A DNA stretch of 12,991 nt from Bacteroidota bacterium. GTDB lineage: Bacteria; Bacteroidota; Bacteroidia; Bacteroidales; UBA1715. The notes beneath the pieces are model-generated. The model was not told the DNA's origin. It saw only the letters and a program-made list of their open reading frames with translations, and ran no database searches. The position numbers and the translations under genes were made by a program. Location of the stretch: contig JAJUFK010000041.1 in the NCBI GenBank assembly GCA_029266015.1, forward strand, positions 1 to 12,991. The letters are read 5' to 3'. Positions 6,595-12,991 of the stretch are shown here, piece by piece; within the stretch, counting starts at the first letter, position 1; each line of letters begins with the position of its first letter.

Positions 6595-7920
6595 CTATTT
6601 GGTAAATTTCCATACCGGGCTCATAGCTGTAGCATATATTTCTTTTGCAAAATTGAGCATACCTTCGTATCCGGCGAGAGCTTCTTTTCGTTCGTGATTG
6701 TGGTCGCAGAATCCTAAACCGATTTTGTAGGCAATAGGACGTTCTTTTACGCCCCCTATAAAAATATCGGCTTTGGTTTCTTTTACAAACGCCGAAAGTT
6801 CGGCAGGGTTAGAATCATCAACTATAATAGTACCTTCGTCGCACAATTGTTTTATAATTTCGTATTCGTCGGCAGTACCGGTTTGCGACCCTACTACTAC
6901 GGTTTGTACACCTATGAGTCGCAGTGCTTTGATAAGTGAAATAGCTTTGAACGAACCACCTACATATATCGCAGCTTTTTTGCCTTGCAATGCTTGTTTG
7001 TATACAGCAAGTTCCGGCATAAGACGAGCAAATTCTAATCGAACAATTTCTTTTGCTTTTGCAAGCATATCGTTGTTTTTGAAAAATGTTGCAACCTCAT
7101 ACAAAGCATCACTCATATCTTCTATACCAAAATATGAAACCTTCATAAACGGTATTCCATATTTTTCTTTCATTTGTTTTGCCAAATACATCATAGAACC
7201 CGAACATTGCACTACATTGAGTTGTGCCTTGTGCGCATTGGCAATATCTTCTACACGTCCATCACCTGTAATGGTAGCATTTATATGAATACCCATACGT
7301 TTGTAGTAATCTATGAGGATCCACAATTCGCCGGCAAGATTAAAATCACCCAAAATATTGATACTGAATTCTTGTGCCGGACGATTACCTGTACCTACTA
7401 ATACTTCCAAAGCTTCGCATGCTGCACGATACCCGTCTTTTTTGGTACCTTGAAAGCCGGGAGCATGCACCGGAATTACCGGAATTTGTTTCAAAGCTTG
7501 AACTTTGCGACAGATACTTTCTATATCGTCGCCTATAACACCAACAATACAGGTAGAATATACAAATGCAGCCTTAGGATTGTATGCATCTATTAATTCA
7601 AGCAAAGCAGCTTCCAATTTTTTCTCTCCGCCAAACACCACATCTTTTTCGTGCAAATCGGTAGAAAAACTCATTCTGTGGATTTCGGGGCCCGATGACA
7701 TAGCACCCCGAATATCCCATGTATATGCAGCACATCCTATTGGACCATGAATAAGATGTAGGGCATCTGCTATAGGATACAATACTACCCGCGAGCCGCA
7801 AAATACACATGCTCGTTGACTCACCGCACCTGCTAAACTAGGTTTGTTACAGACTATTGTTTTTGTGTCGGCACCGGCTCGTGTAATTTGTGAATTCCGG
7901 TCTTTGAGTATTGCATTCAT
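6595..7920 (-). CDS. nifE: FeMo-cofactor scaffold subunit NifE
   Basis: NifE is the alpha-type subunit of the NifEN maturation scaffold and a paralogue of NifD. Key points in the 441-residue sequence: C38 in RACVFCG, C63 in LIHGPIGCAAYTWD, and C124 in VYSTCIVGVIGDD, equivalent to the residues that hold the permanent 4Fe-4S cluster at the NifE/NifN interface in Azotobacter. MSFSTDLHEKDVVFGGEKKL is the NifE/NifD hallmark. It sits between nifK and nifN; a long stem-loop occupies the gap upstream. Without the NifD-type insertion and with shorter length, NifD is excluded. Confidence 0.95.
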   Translation of the reverse strand: MNAILKDRNSQITRAGADTKTIVCNKPSLAGAVSQRACVFCGSRVVLYPIADALHLIHGPIGCAAYTWDIRGAMSSGPEIHRMSFSTDLHEKDVVFGGEKKLEAALLELIDAYNPKAAFVYSTCIVGVIGDDIESICRKVQALKQIPVIPVHAPGFQGTKKDGYRAACEALEVLVGTGNRPAQEFSINILGDFNLAGELWILIDYYKRMGIHINATITGDGRVEDIANAHKAQLNVVQCSGSMMYLAKQMKEKYGIPFMKVSYFGIEDMSDALYEVATFFKNNDMLAKAKEIVRLEFARLMPELAVYKQALQGKKAAIYVGGSFKAISLIKALRLIGVQTVVVGSQTGTADEYEIIKQLCDEGTIIVDDSNPAELSAFVKETKADIFIGGVKERPIAYKIGLGFCDHNHERKEALAGYEGMLNFAKEIYATAMSPVWKFTK

Positions 7921-7941
7921 TGTTGTACATGTTTTAGAATA

Positions 7942-8000
7942 AGTCCTCTTCTTTTCAACTTTATCTTGAGGGCGAGAAACTGATGAGAAAGAAGAGGACT
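7942..8000 (-). promoter_or_regulatory. Long stem-loop between nifK and nifE
   Basis: A perfect 13-bp stem, AGTCCTCTTCTTT (7942-7954) with AAAGAAGAGGACT (7988-8000), encloses a 33-nt loop in the 138-nt gap between the nifK stop (8059) and the nifE start (7920). No T-run follows directly on the minus strand. In the transcript it would protect the 3' end of a nifHDK message or reduce read-through into nifEN. A second AGTCCT (8034-8039) could compete for the same arm. Confidence 0.7.
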
Positions 8001-8058
8001 AAGGAATAATTACTATGAAACTATGAGGAATAGAGTCCTATATGAATAGAATTTAGAA

Positions 8059-9441
8059 TTACATAACTAGTTCAACTTTTTCTTCGGGTACCTCGCGGTC
8101 AATTTTATCCATTATTACATCGAGTATTTTGGTAACCAAATTCATAGCTCCTGCATATCCAACCATTGGAAAATAGCTATGTCCTACACGGTCAAGAATT
8201 GGAAATCCCAAACGAACAAACGGAATATTTTCGTCGCGCGCTATATATTTACCATAGGTATTACCTATAAGTAAATCAACGCCTTGTTGTTTTATCCATT
8301 GGTGCAATAAGAATGTATCGGCACGTTCACCTGCTTTGTATTTTGCTTCGGGTACTTTGGTCGATAAAATACTTGCCATACGATCTTCGAATGTTTTGTC
8401 GGGAGTACCGGTTACTATGTATACCGGTTTCATATCCAAAGCTACAAGGAATTCAGTTAATGGAACTAATGTATCGGGGTCGCCAAATAAAGCTACTCGT
8501 TTGCCGTATAAATATTTTTGCATATCGGCAATTATATCTATTAATCTACCTCGTTCATCAGTTAAAGAATCTGGTACTTGTACTCCGGCAGCACGGCTTA
8601 GAGCTGTAATAAAAGTATCGGTAGCTTGTATTCCTATAGGTAATTCGAGTGAATCGAATTTTACTTTGCATTGATTTTCTAATTTAATACAAGCATCAAG
8701 AGTACAAAGTGGACCAAGACCAATAGTGAATTTACTGTCGCCTGTGCTAATCAATTCCGGTATGGTAACACCACCTTTTGGATAAAATTCGTGTTTTCCG
8801 GTCATGGGAGCGTCAAGCACATCAGATGTGTCGGGAAACAGAACTATTTTTGCCATCATTTGATTTGCAATACGTTTGATTTCGCGCATATCTGAGGGTT
8901 CAATCCAACCACTTATAATATTTACCTGATTTTTTTTGGTTGACGATTTCATTGAAAACGTTTTGACCATTGCGGTAACCATATTAGCATATCCGGTAAC
9001 ATGTGAACCTACATAACTTGGTGTATTTGCATGGAATACATATTTGCCGTTAGGAACATTACCTTCTTCTTTTGCTTTTGCAATTATTTGAGTTAAGTCG
9101 TCGCCAATAGTTTCTGAAAGACACGTGCTATGTACGGCAATTACATCGGGATTGTATACCGAAAATATGGTGTTGATAGCTTGCAATAAGTTTGCTTGTC
9201 CACCAAATACCGATGAACCTTCGGTAAACGAACTGGTAGCCGCCATTACCGGCTCTTTGTAGTGACGTGTAAGTACCGAACGGTGGTACGAACAACATCC
9301 TTGCGACCCGTGACTATGCGGTAAGCAGCCATGAATACCCAATGCTGCATACATTGCTCCTACGGGTTGGCAGGTCTTAGCCGGATTTACCGTCAAAGCC
9401 TCCCGTTCTATTATTTTGTCTGTTGTGTGTCGTAGTAACAT
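8059..9441 (-). CDS. nifK: Nitrogenase MoFe protein beta subunit
   Basis: NifK forms the catalytic alpha2-beta2 dinitrogenase with NifD and contributes half of the P-cluster ligands. C24 (AKTCQPVGAMYAALG), C49 (HSHGSQGCCSYHR) and C107 (VHSTCLSETIGDD) match the three P-cluster cysteines, and SSFTEGSSVFGG and RLGFPILDRVGH are family hallmarks. At 460 residues it lacks the roughly 50-residue N-terminal extension of the Azotobacter protein, like the C. pasteurianum form. It follows nifD by 36 nt. No Shine-Dalgarno site is evident. Confidence 0.97.
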   Translation of the reverse strand: MLLRHTTDKIIEREALTVNPAKTCQPVGAMYAALGIHGCLPHSHGSQGCCSYHRSVLTRHYKEPVMAATSSFTEGSSVFGGQANLLQAINTIFSVYNPDVIAVHSTCLSETIGDDLTQIIAKAKEEGNVPNGKYVFHANTPSYVGSHVTGYANMVTAMVKTFSMKSSTKKNQVNIISGWIEPSDMREIKRIANQMMAKIVLFPDTSDVLDAPMTGKHEFYPKGGVTIPELISTGDSKFTIGLGPLCTLDACIKLENQCKVKFDSLELPIGIQATDTFITALSRAAGVQVPDSLTDERGRLIDIIADMQKYLYGKRVALFGDPDTLVPLTEFLVALDMKPVYIVTGTPDKTFEDRMASILSTKVPEAKYKAGERADTFLLHQWIKQQGVDLLIGNTYGKYIARDENIPFVRLGFPILDRVGHSYFPMVGYAGAMNLVTKILDVIMDKIDREVPEEKVELVM

Positions 9442-9477
9442 GATTTCTAAAATTTAAAATTTGTATACAATTGTTTG

Positions 9478-11094
9478 TTATAATGCGTATTCTGCTTCAA
9501 TTACCGATTCTTTTTGCCATGGAGCTTTTACCATTTTCCAAATAGAAGTGCTTACTATCATATCTATATCTTTATAGAAATTTACGGCACCTTCAAATCC
9601 GGCATACGGACCTCCGTAATCGTAGCTGTGAAGCTGTTTGAGTGGAATACCCATTTTTTGCACACAGTATTTTTCTTTGATTCCGGCACAGAACACATCG
9701 GGTTGATATATTTCTACTAATTTTTCCATTTCGTAGTGGCTTATATCATCAATTACCAATGCTCCTTTTCCCATTTCTGTCATCATACCTTCGTATTCAG
9801 AAAATTGTAAACCTTGAGCCACAAGAGCTTTTATTTCTGCTTCTGTTTTTCGTGGTCTGTATCGTGTAGGATCGGCTTCTACATGAATTTCTTCAATGTT
9901 TCGACTGTCAGCATCTATCTGAATTGTTGGTATTACCCTACGACCTTCATAATCATCACGGTGTCCGAATTCGTAGCCTGCAGAAAGAGTTTTCATACCC
10001 AATTCGTTGAACAATTCTTGATAATGATGAGCTCGTGAACCTCCTACGAACAACATTGCAGTTTTGTCTTGTGTGCGAGCTTTAATTGGTTCCAATTCTT
10101 TTGCTACCAATGCCATTTCTTCGGCTATTACTTCTTCTACTTTTGCAGCAAGACCGGCATCGCCAAAATATTGAGCTATTTTGCGTAATGATTTTGCGGT
10201 AGCATCGGCGCCTATAAAGTTTACTTTAATCCAAGGAATACCAAATTTTGTTTCCATCATTTCGGCAAGGTAGTTTATAGAACGGTGACACATAATCATG
10301 TTTAAGTCGGCATGGTGCGATTGTTCAAACGAATCTATAGTAGAGTTACCACTAAAAGTAGAGATGAGGGTAATGCCAATTTTTTCGAAAATTCGTTCGA
10401 TTTCAAAAGCATCGCCACCAATGTTGTATTCGCCAAGTAAGTTTACTTTGAATTTACCTTCTACAGGAGTATCGTTTAATCCCACAACATGTTTAAATAC
10501 ACCATTGTTTGCAATATGGTGACCTGCAGATTGACTTACACCTTTGTATCCTTCACAACTAAATCCGAAGATATTGATACCAAGTTCTGCTTTCATTTCG
10601 CGAGCCACTGCATGCACATCGTCGCCAATAAGACCAACAGGGCAGGTAGAGAAAATCCCGATATTTTTTGGTTTAAATATTTCAAATGCTTCGCGAATTG
10701 CTTGTTTTAATTTGATTTCGCCACCAAATACTATGTTTGAATCTTGCATGTCGGTACTAAAGGCATACATCATAAAGTTTGGAGAATCGGGTGTAGGTGG
10801 TAATGTTTGGTTACGACGCGTAAGCCATGCATAGAAACTACAGCCAATAGGACCGTGCACTAAGTTTATGATATCGCGAGTAGGTCCAAGAACCACACCT
10901 TTACAACCGGCATACGTACATCCGCGTTGGGTTATTATGCCCGGAATAGTTCGTATGTTAGCTTGAATTTGTTTTACTTCATCGCCTTCGTTTACCACGA
11001 TAGACTTTGCACGTTTTTTTGCTACTTTGGACGGGTACTTCGTAAGTACTTCGGCTTTCCATCGTTCCGGGTCCATTGTTACTTTTGTTTTCAT
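9478..11094 (-). CDS. nifD: Nitrogenase MoFe protein alpha subunit
   Basis: NifD binds the FeMo-cofactor, where N2 is reduced. P-cluster cysteines are C59 (RGCTYAGCKG), C85 (HGPIGCSFYAW) and C151 (FSTCPVGLIGDD). Cofactor ligands are C269 (MIMCHRSINY) and H489 (LHSYDYGGPY); Q188 and H192 in GVSQSAGHHIAN match the homocitrate/substrate-path residues. Motif order and C269/H489 support the molybdenum enzyme, with no delta-subunit gene of V or Fe nitrogenase present. At 538 residues it is long because of an insertion at about 392-443, the form found in clostridial and other anaerobe nitrogenases. A strong Shine-Dalgarno site precedes the ATG; nifI2 ends 14 nt upstream. Confidence 0.97.
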   Translation of the reverse strand: MKTKVTMDPERWKAEVLTKYPSKVAKKRAKSIVVNEGDEVKQIQANIRTIPGIITQRGCTYAGCKGVVLGPTRDIINLVHGPIGCSFYAWLTRRNQTLPPTPDSPNFMMYAFSTDMQDSNIVFGGEIKLKQAIREAFEIFKPKNIGIFSTCPVGLIGDDVHAVAREMKAELGINIFGFSCEGYKGVSQSAGHHIANNGVFKHVVGLNDTPVEGKFKVNLLGEYNIGGDAFEIERIFEKIGITLISTFSGNSTIDSFEQSHHADLNMIMCHRSINYLAEMMETKFGIPWIKVNFIGADATAKSLRKIAQYFGDAGLAAKVEEVIAEEMALVAKELEPIKARTQDKTAMLFVGGSRAHHYQELFNELGMKTLSAGYEFGHRDDYEGRRVIPTIQIDADSRNIEEIHVEADPTRYRPRKTEAEIKALVAQGLQFSEYEGMMTEMGKGALVIDDISHYEMEKLVEIYQPDVFCAGIKEKYCVQKMGIPLKQLHSYDYGGPYAGFEGAVNFYKDIDMIVSTSIWKMVKAPWQKESVIEAEYAL

Positions 11095-11099
11095 CTTTA

Positions 11100-11105
11100 C
11101 CTCCT
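11100..11105 (-). promoter_or_regulatory. Strong ribosome binding site of nifD
   Basis: The minus strand reads AGGAGG with a 5-nt spacer before the ATG at 11094. It is one of only three clear sites of this type in the window. Confidence 0.85.
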
Positions 11106-11108
11106 TAA

Positions 11109-11489
11109 TTAATCTAATGATGCATCTCCGCTTACTCCGGTACGAACTGTAACTGAGTCAATAGCGTTTATTACAAAGATTTTTCCGTCGCCACTGTTAC
11201 CAGTTTTATTCACTTTTATAATAGTTTCTACAGCCAAATCTTTTTTGTCGTCGGTTACTACCAGTGTAATCATTCGTTTTGATTTCAACCGAGGCATATC
11301 GCCTGGTGCACTGAGTAAACTTTTTTTGTCGGGGTCGCTGAGTGTTTCTTGAAATGTAGGACCAATTCCTCGTCCTCGTCCTCTGCCTAACACTCCGGTT
11401 GCCGTAAACGAAGGAAGACCTACTTCGGCAAGAGCCTCTTTAGTTTCATTCATTTTTGCAATCCGAATTATAGCAAGTATTAATTTCAT
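11109..11489 (-). CDS. nifI2: PII-like nitrogenase regulator NifI2
   Basis: A 126-residue GlnB/PII-family protein. NifI1 and NifI2 act as a complex that inhibits dinitrogenase when nitrogen is plentiful and is relieved by 2-oxoglutarate and ATP. The NifI2 pattern is present: an MKLILAIIRIAKMNETKEAL start, a glycine/arginine-rich stretch GVLGRGRGRGIGP opening the T-loop (about 32-44), a longer T-loop than NifI1, and the C-terminal NKTGNSGDGKIFVINAID signature. It lies between nifI1 (29-nt gap) and nifD (14-nt gap), the standard order in methanogens and green sulphur bacteria. No Shine-Dalgarno site is visible. Confidence 0.93.
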   Translation of the reverse strand: MKLILAIIRIAKMNETKEALAEVGLPSFTATGVLGRGRGRGIGPTFQETLSDPDKKSLLSAPGDMPRLKSKRMITLVVTDDKKDLAVETIIKVNKTGNSGDGKIFVINAIDSVTVRTGVSGDASLD

Positions 11490-11518
11490 ATCGATTTATT
11501 TTTTTGGATTTATAACTG

Positions 11519-11845
11519 TTATAATTCTTTCATGCCATTTGAAATGGTATAGGTTTCTTCAACCGGTGTTACGAATATTTTACCATCACCAAACTGACCA
11601 TTTTCGCCGGTACGAGCTGCTTCAATTATTGTGTTTATTACAAAATCTTTGTCGCGTTCTTTAATACCTATTAGCAATAATTCTTTTGGTAACTCGTCGT
11701 AGGTAACATTTCCTACTTTTAAACCACGTTGTTTACCTCTACCGAACACCGGCATTTTGGTAACTGCAGGAAATCCTGCTTCGAATAATGCTTTCATTAC
11801 TACTGCCGATTTTTCGGGGCGTACTATAGCTCTTAATAAATACAT
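11519..11845 (-). CDS. nifI1: PII-like nitrogenase regulator NifI1
   Basis: A 108-residue PII-family protein, the first of the NifI pair. Its start, MYLLRAIVRPEKSAVVMKAL, the AGFPAVTKMPVFGRGKQRGL region leading into the T-loop, and the ARTGENGQFGDGKIFVTPVE signature fit NifI1. It lacks the conserved T-loop tyrosine setting used for uridylylation of GlnB, so direct ligand sensing is more likely than covalent modification. It begins 20 nt after nifH and has a strong AGGAGG site. Confidence 0.93.
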   Translation of the reverse strand: MYLLRAIVRPEKSAVVMKALFEAGFPAVTKMPVFGRGKQRGLKVGNVTYDELPKELLLIGIKERDKDFVINTIIEAARTGENGQFGDGKIFVTPVEETYTISNGMKEL

Positions 11846-11853
11846 ACTGTTGT

Positions 11854-11859
11854 CCTCCT
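11854..11859 (-). promoter_or_regulatory. Strong ribosome binding site of nifI1
   Basis: The minus strand carries AGGAGG with an 8-nt spacer before the ATG at 11845, within the short gap after nifH. Confidence 0.85.
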
Positions 11860-11865
11860 TAGTTT

Positions 11866-12690
11866 TTAGTTAAATAATCCATATTCTATTAATAATTGCT
11901 CCAATTCAGGAATCGAAAGTGGTTTTGGCACTACAAATAATTTGTTTTCGTCAATTTTTTTAGCCAATGCTCTATATTCATCTGCTTGTGGATGTACCGG
12001 ATCGTAATCAATTACTGTTTTTCTGTTGATTTCTGCACGTTGAACCATGTTGTCGCGTGGCACAAAGTGAATCATTTGTGTACCTAAGCGTTTAGCAAAC
12101 TCTTCTATCATTTGAGCTTCATTGTCAACTTTTCGGCTGTTGCAAATAAGACCACCTAAACGAACTGTTCCTGCTTGTGCAAATTTTACAATACCTTTAC
12201 AAATGTTGTTGGCTGCATACATTGCCATCATTTCGCCCGATACTACAATGTAAATTTCTTCGGCTTTTCCATCGCGGATTGGCATTGCAAATCCACCGCA
12301 TACCACGTCACCAAGTACGTCGTAAAATACATAGTCAAGACTTTTGTCTTCTTCGTATGCACCAAGTTGTTCCAATAAGTTGATAGATGTAATAATTCCA
12401 CGACCGGCACAACCTACTCCCGGTTCAGGGCCACCCGATTCCACGCAACTGGTATTGCGATATCCCGGTTTTAATACATCTTCTAACTCTACATCTTCAC
12501 CTTCTTCGCGAAGTGTATCCAATACTGTTTTTTGAGCAAGACCACCTAAGAGTAATCGAGTTGAATCGGCTTTAGGATCGCATCCTACTACCATAACTTT
12601 TTTACCCATTTCTGCTAATCCTGCAACTGTGTTTTGTGTAGTCGTACTTTTGCCGATTCCACCTTTACCATAAATAGCTACTTTTCTCAT
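11866..12690 (-). CDS. nifH: Nitrogenase iron protein (dinitrogenase reductase)
   Basis: An ATP-dependent electron donor to NifDK, also needed in cofactor maturation. The 274-residue sequence has the P-loop GKGGIGKS at 8-15, switch I region around VVGCDPKADST (34-44), the 4Fe-4S ligands C94 (GVGCAGRG) and C131 (DVVCGGFAMP) and switch II DVLGD at 124-128. R97 corresponds to the arginine that DraT ADP-ribosylates in some bacteria; no draT/draG gene is in the window, and NifI control is more likely here. It is the first gene of the operon, with a strong Shine-Dalgarno site. Confidence 0.98.
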   Translation of the reverse strand: MRKVAIYGKGGIGKSTTTQNTVAGLAEMGKKVMVVGCDPKADSTRLLLGGLAQKTVLDTLREEGEDVELEDVLKPGYRNTSCVESGGPEPGVGCAGRGIITSINLLEQLGAYEEDKSLDYVFYDVLGDVVCGGFAMPIRDGKAEEIYIVVSGEMMAMYAANNICKGIVKFAQAGTVRLGGLICNSRKVDNEAQMIEEFAKRLGTQMIHFVPRDNMVQRAEINRKTVIDYDPVHPQADEYRALAKKIDENKLFVVPKPLSIPELEQLLIEYGLFN

Positions 12691-12699
12691 TTTGTATAA

Positions 12700-12705
12700 C
12701 CTCCT
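12700..12705 (-). promoter_or_regulatory. Strong ribosome binding site of nifH
   Basis: The minus strand carries AGGAGG with a 9-nt spacer before the ATG at 12690, supporting this start codon. Confidence 0.85.
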
Positions 12706-12734
12706 AATTATTTTTTAGTTTTCTCTCAATTTTT

Positions 12735-12860
12735 CAGCTATGATGCCACAAAAAAAAATAGCAGTTTTGCTCACAAAAAAATGGATGCAACACGTTGATA
12801 TTCAAGATGAAAAAAATCGAAAAAAAATTGCAATGAAAAAAAACAGCCTATGCCACAAAA
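12735..12860 (-). repeat. Two copies of a GTGGCAT-containing direct repeat upstream of nifH
   Basis: Minus-strand TTTTGTGGCATCATAGCTG (12753-12735) and TTTTGTGGCATAGGCTG (12860-12844) share an 11-base block and a similar CTG ending, with starts 107 nt apart. Both lie in the leader/promoter zone of nifH and neither is coding. They could be binding sites for one regulator; nothing in the window identifies it. Confidence 0.5.
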
Positions 12861-12861
12861 C

Positions 12862-12888
12862 AAAAAATCCTACATTGAGGTAGGATTT
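12862..12888 (-). terminator. Terminator of a gene upstream of nifH
   Basis: On the minus strand a 9-bp stem AAATCCTAC / GTAGGATTT (plus 12865-12873 and 12880-12888, 6-nt loop) ends in six T. It would stop transcription arriving from beyond the window before the nif promoter. Confidence 0.7.
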
Positions 12889-12914
12889 AGATATGATTTT
12901 TACAAAAATGTAGT
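12865..12914. repeat. Hairpin plus 18-base repeat, right copy
   Basis: The hairpin is followed after 8 nt by TTTTTACAAAAATGTAGT (12897-12914), identical to 1075-1092. The hairpin arms share AAATCCTAC/GTAGGATTT with the left copy but the loops differ. Confidence 0.7.
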
Positions 12915-12944
12915 ACAATGTATATGGAATTATGTTAGCATATT

Positions 12945-12956
12945 GGGGGGGGGGGG
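12945..12956. repeat. Run of 12 G
   Basis: A single-base tract of 12 G in an otherwise AT-rich gap, 255 nt before nifH. Such tracts are prone to length change and to assembly error. Confidence 0.95.
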
Positions 12957-12967
12957 ATATAGTATAA

Positions 12968-12991
12968 TACACCCCAAAATTAGGACAGGAA
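12968..12991. mobile_element. Possible end of an IS3-family element (cut by window edge)
   Basis: The last bases contain ACCCCAAAATTAGGACAGG, which resembles the terminal repeats of IS3/IS150-type elements (CCCC-AAAA-x-TT/GG-GACA). No transposase sequence is visible because the window ends, and the exact boundary is not set. Recognition is by memory of the end pattern only. Confidence 0.3.

Larger units (their letters stand above)
12691..12991. promoter_or_regulatory. nifH upstream region
   Basis: This 301-nt stretch contains no gene I can support. From nifH outward: the ribosome site, a TTTTGTGGCAT-type repeat in two copies, a palindrome ATTGCAAT (12827-12834) among A-tracts, a terminator of an unseen upstream gene, the right copy of an 18-base repeat, a run of 12 G, and an end resembling an IS3-family element. 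A minus-strand TTTG (about 12775) followed by a T-rich TTTG box (about 12751) could be a loose Bacteroidota-type promoter, but spacing is not ideal. I find no sigma-54 (GG-N10-GC) site. Confidence 0.55.

Noticed and set aside
8059..11094. Vanadium or iron-only nitrogenase
   Set aside because: No delta-subunit gene (vnfG/anfG) lies between the D and K genes, and nifE, nifN and nifV fit a molybdenum system.
12691..12991. Sigma-54 promoter for nifH
   Set aside because: The two TGGCAT boxes look like a -24 element, but neither has GC 10 bases after the GG.
1..12991. CRISPR array, tRNA or rRNA genes
   Set aside because: No regularly spaced repeats and no recognisable tRNA or rRNA sequence were seen on either strand.

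Overview
The window is an almost complete molybdenum nitrogenase (nif) operon with a small molybdenum-response module downstream of it. Every gene I can support lies on the minus strand, so transcription runs from high to low coordinates. The DNA is AT-rich. The gene order nifH-nifI1-nifI2-nifD-nifK-nifE-nifN-nifB-fdx-nifV, the ~50-residue insertion in NifD, the short NifK and the NifB with a fused NifX-like domain fit the nitrogenases of anaerobes (clostridia, green sulphur bacteria, Bacteroidota, methanogens). Base composition, weak Shine-Dalgarno sites on most genes and the style of the AT-rich spacers suggest an anaerobic Bacteroidota (Bacteroidales-like) member. This is an inference, because there is no rRNA or other marker gene.

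Layout from right to left. 12691-12991 is the nifH upstream region: an end resembling an IS3-family element at the window edge, a run of 12 G, the terminator of an unseen upstream gene, A-tracts, and a repeated GTGGCAT-containing site. 12690-11109 holds nifH and the two PII-like regulators nifI1 and nifI2. 11094-8059 holds nifD and nifK. A 138-bp gap with a strong stem-loop follows. 7920-5149 holds nifE and nifN, the cofactor scaffold. 5097-3838 is nifB, 3745-3440 a thioredoxin-like 2Fe-2S ferredoxin, and 3336-2215 nifV. A tightly spaced tail of three small genes (2196-1240) encodes a HEPN-like protein, a Nif11-like protein and an unrecognised 113-residue protein. A hairpin at 1042-1067 probably ends the operon.

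791-1239 is non-coding, with a long inverted repeat. 790-208 encodes a single-domain molbindin (Mop) with a cysteine-rich tail. It overlaps a ModE-type helix-turn-helix protein that has no molybdate-binding domain, so the pair looks like ModE divided over two genes. After a terminator comes a perfect palindrome of ModE-operator type, just before the start of a TsaA/TrmO-like gene that runs off the left edge.

How the genes work together: NifB makes the Fe-S precursor, NifEN matures it with molybdenum and with homocitrate made by NifV, and NifDK receives the cofactor and reduces N2 with electrons from NifH. NifI1/NifI2 would switch activity according to 2-oxoglutarate and energy state. The Mop/ModE pair would link neighbouring gene expression to molybdate supply. 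No nifA, nifS, nifU, nifM or molybdate transporter gene is present in the window; the transporter could lie to the left.
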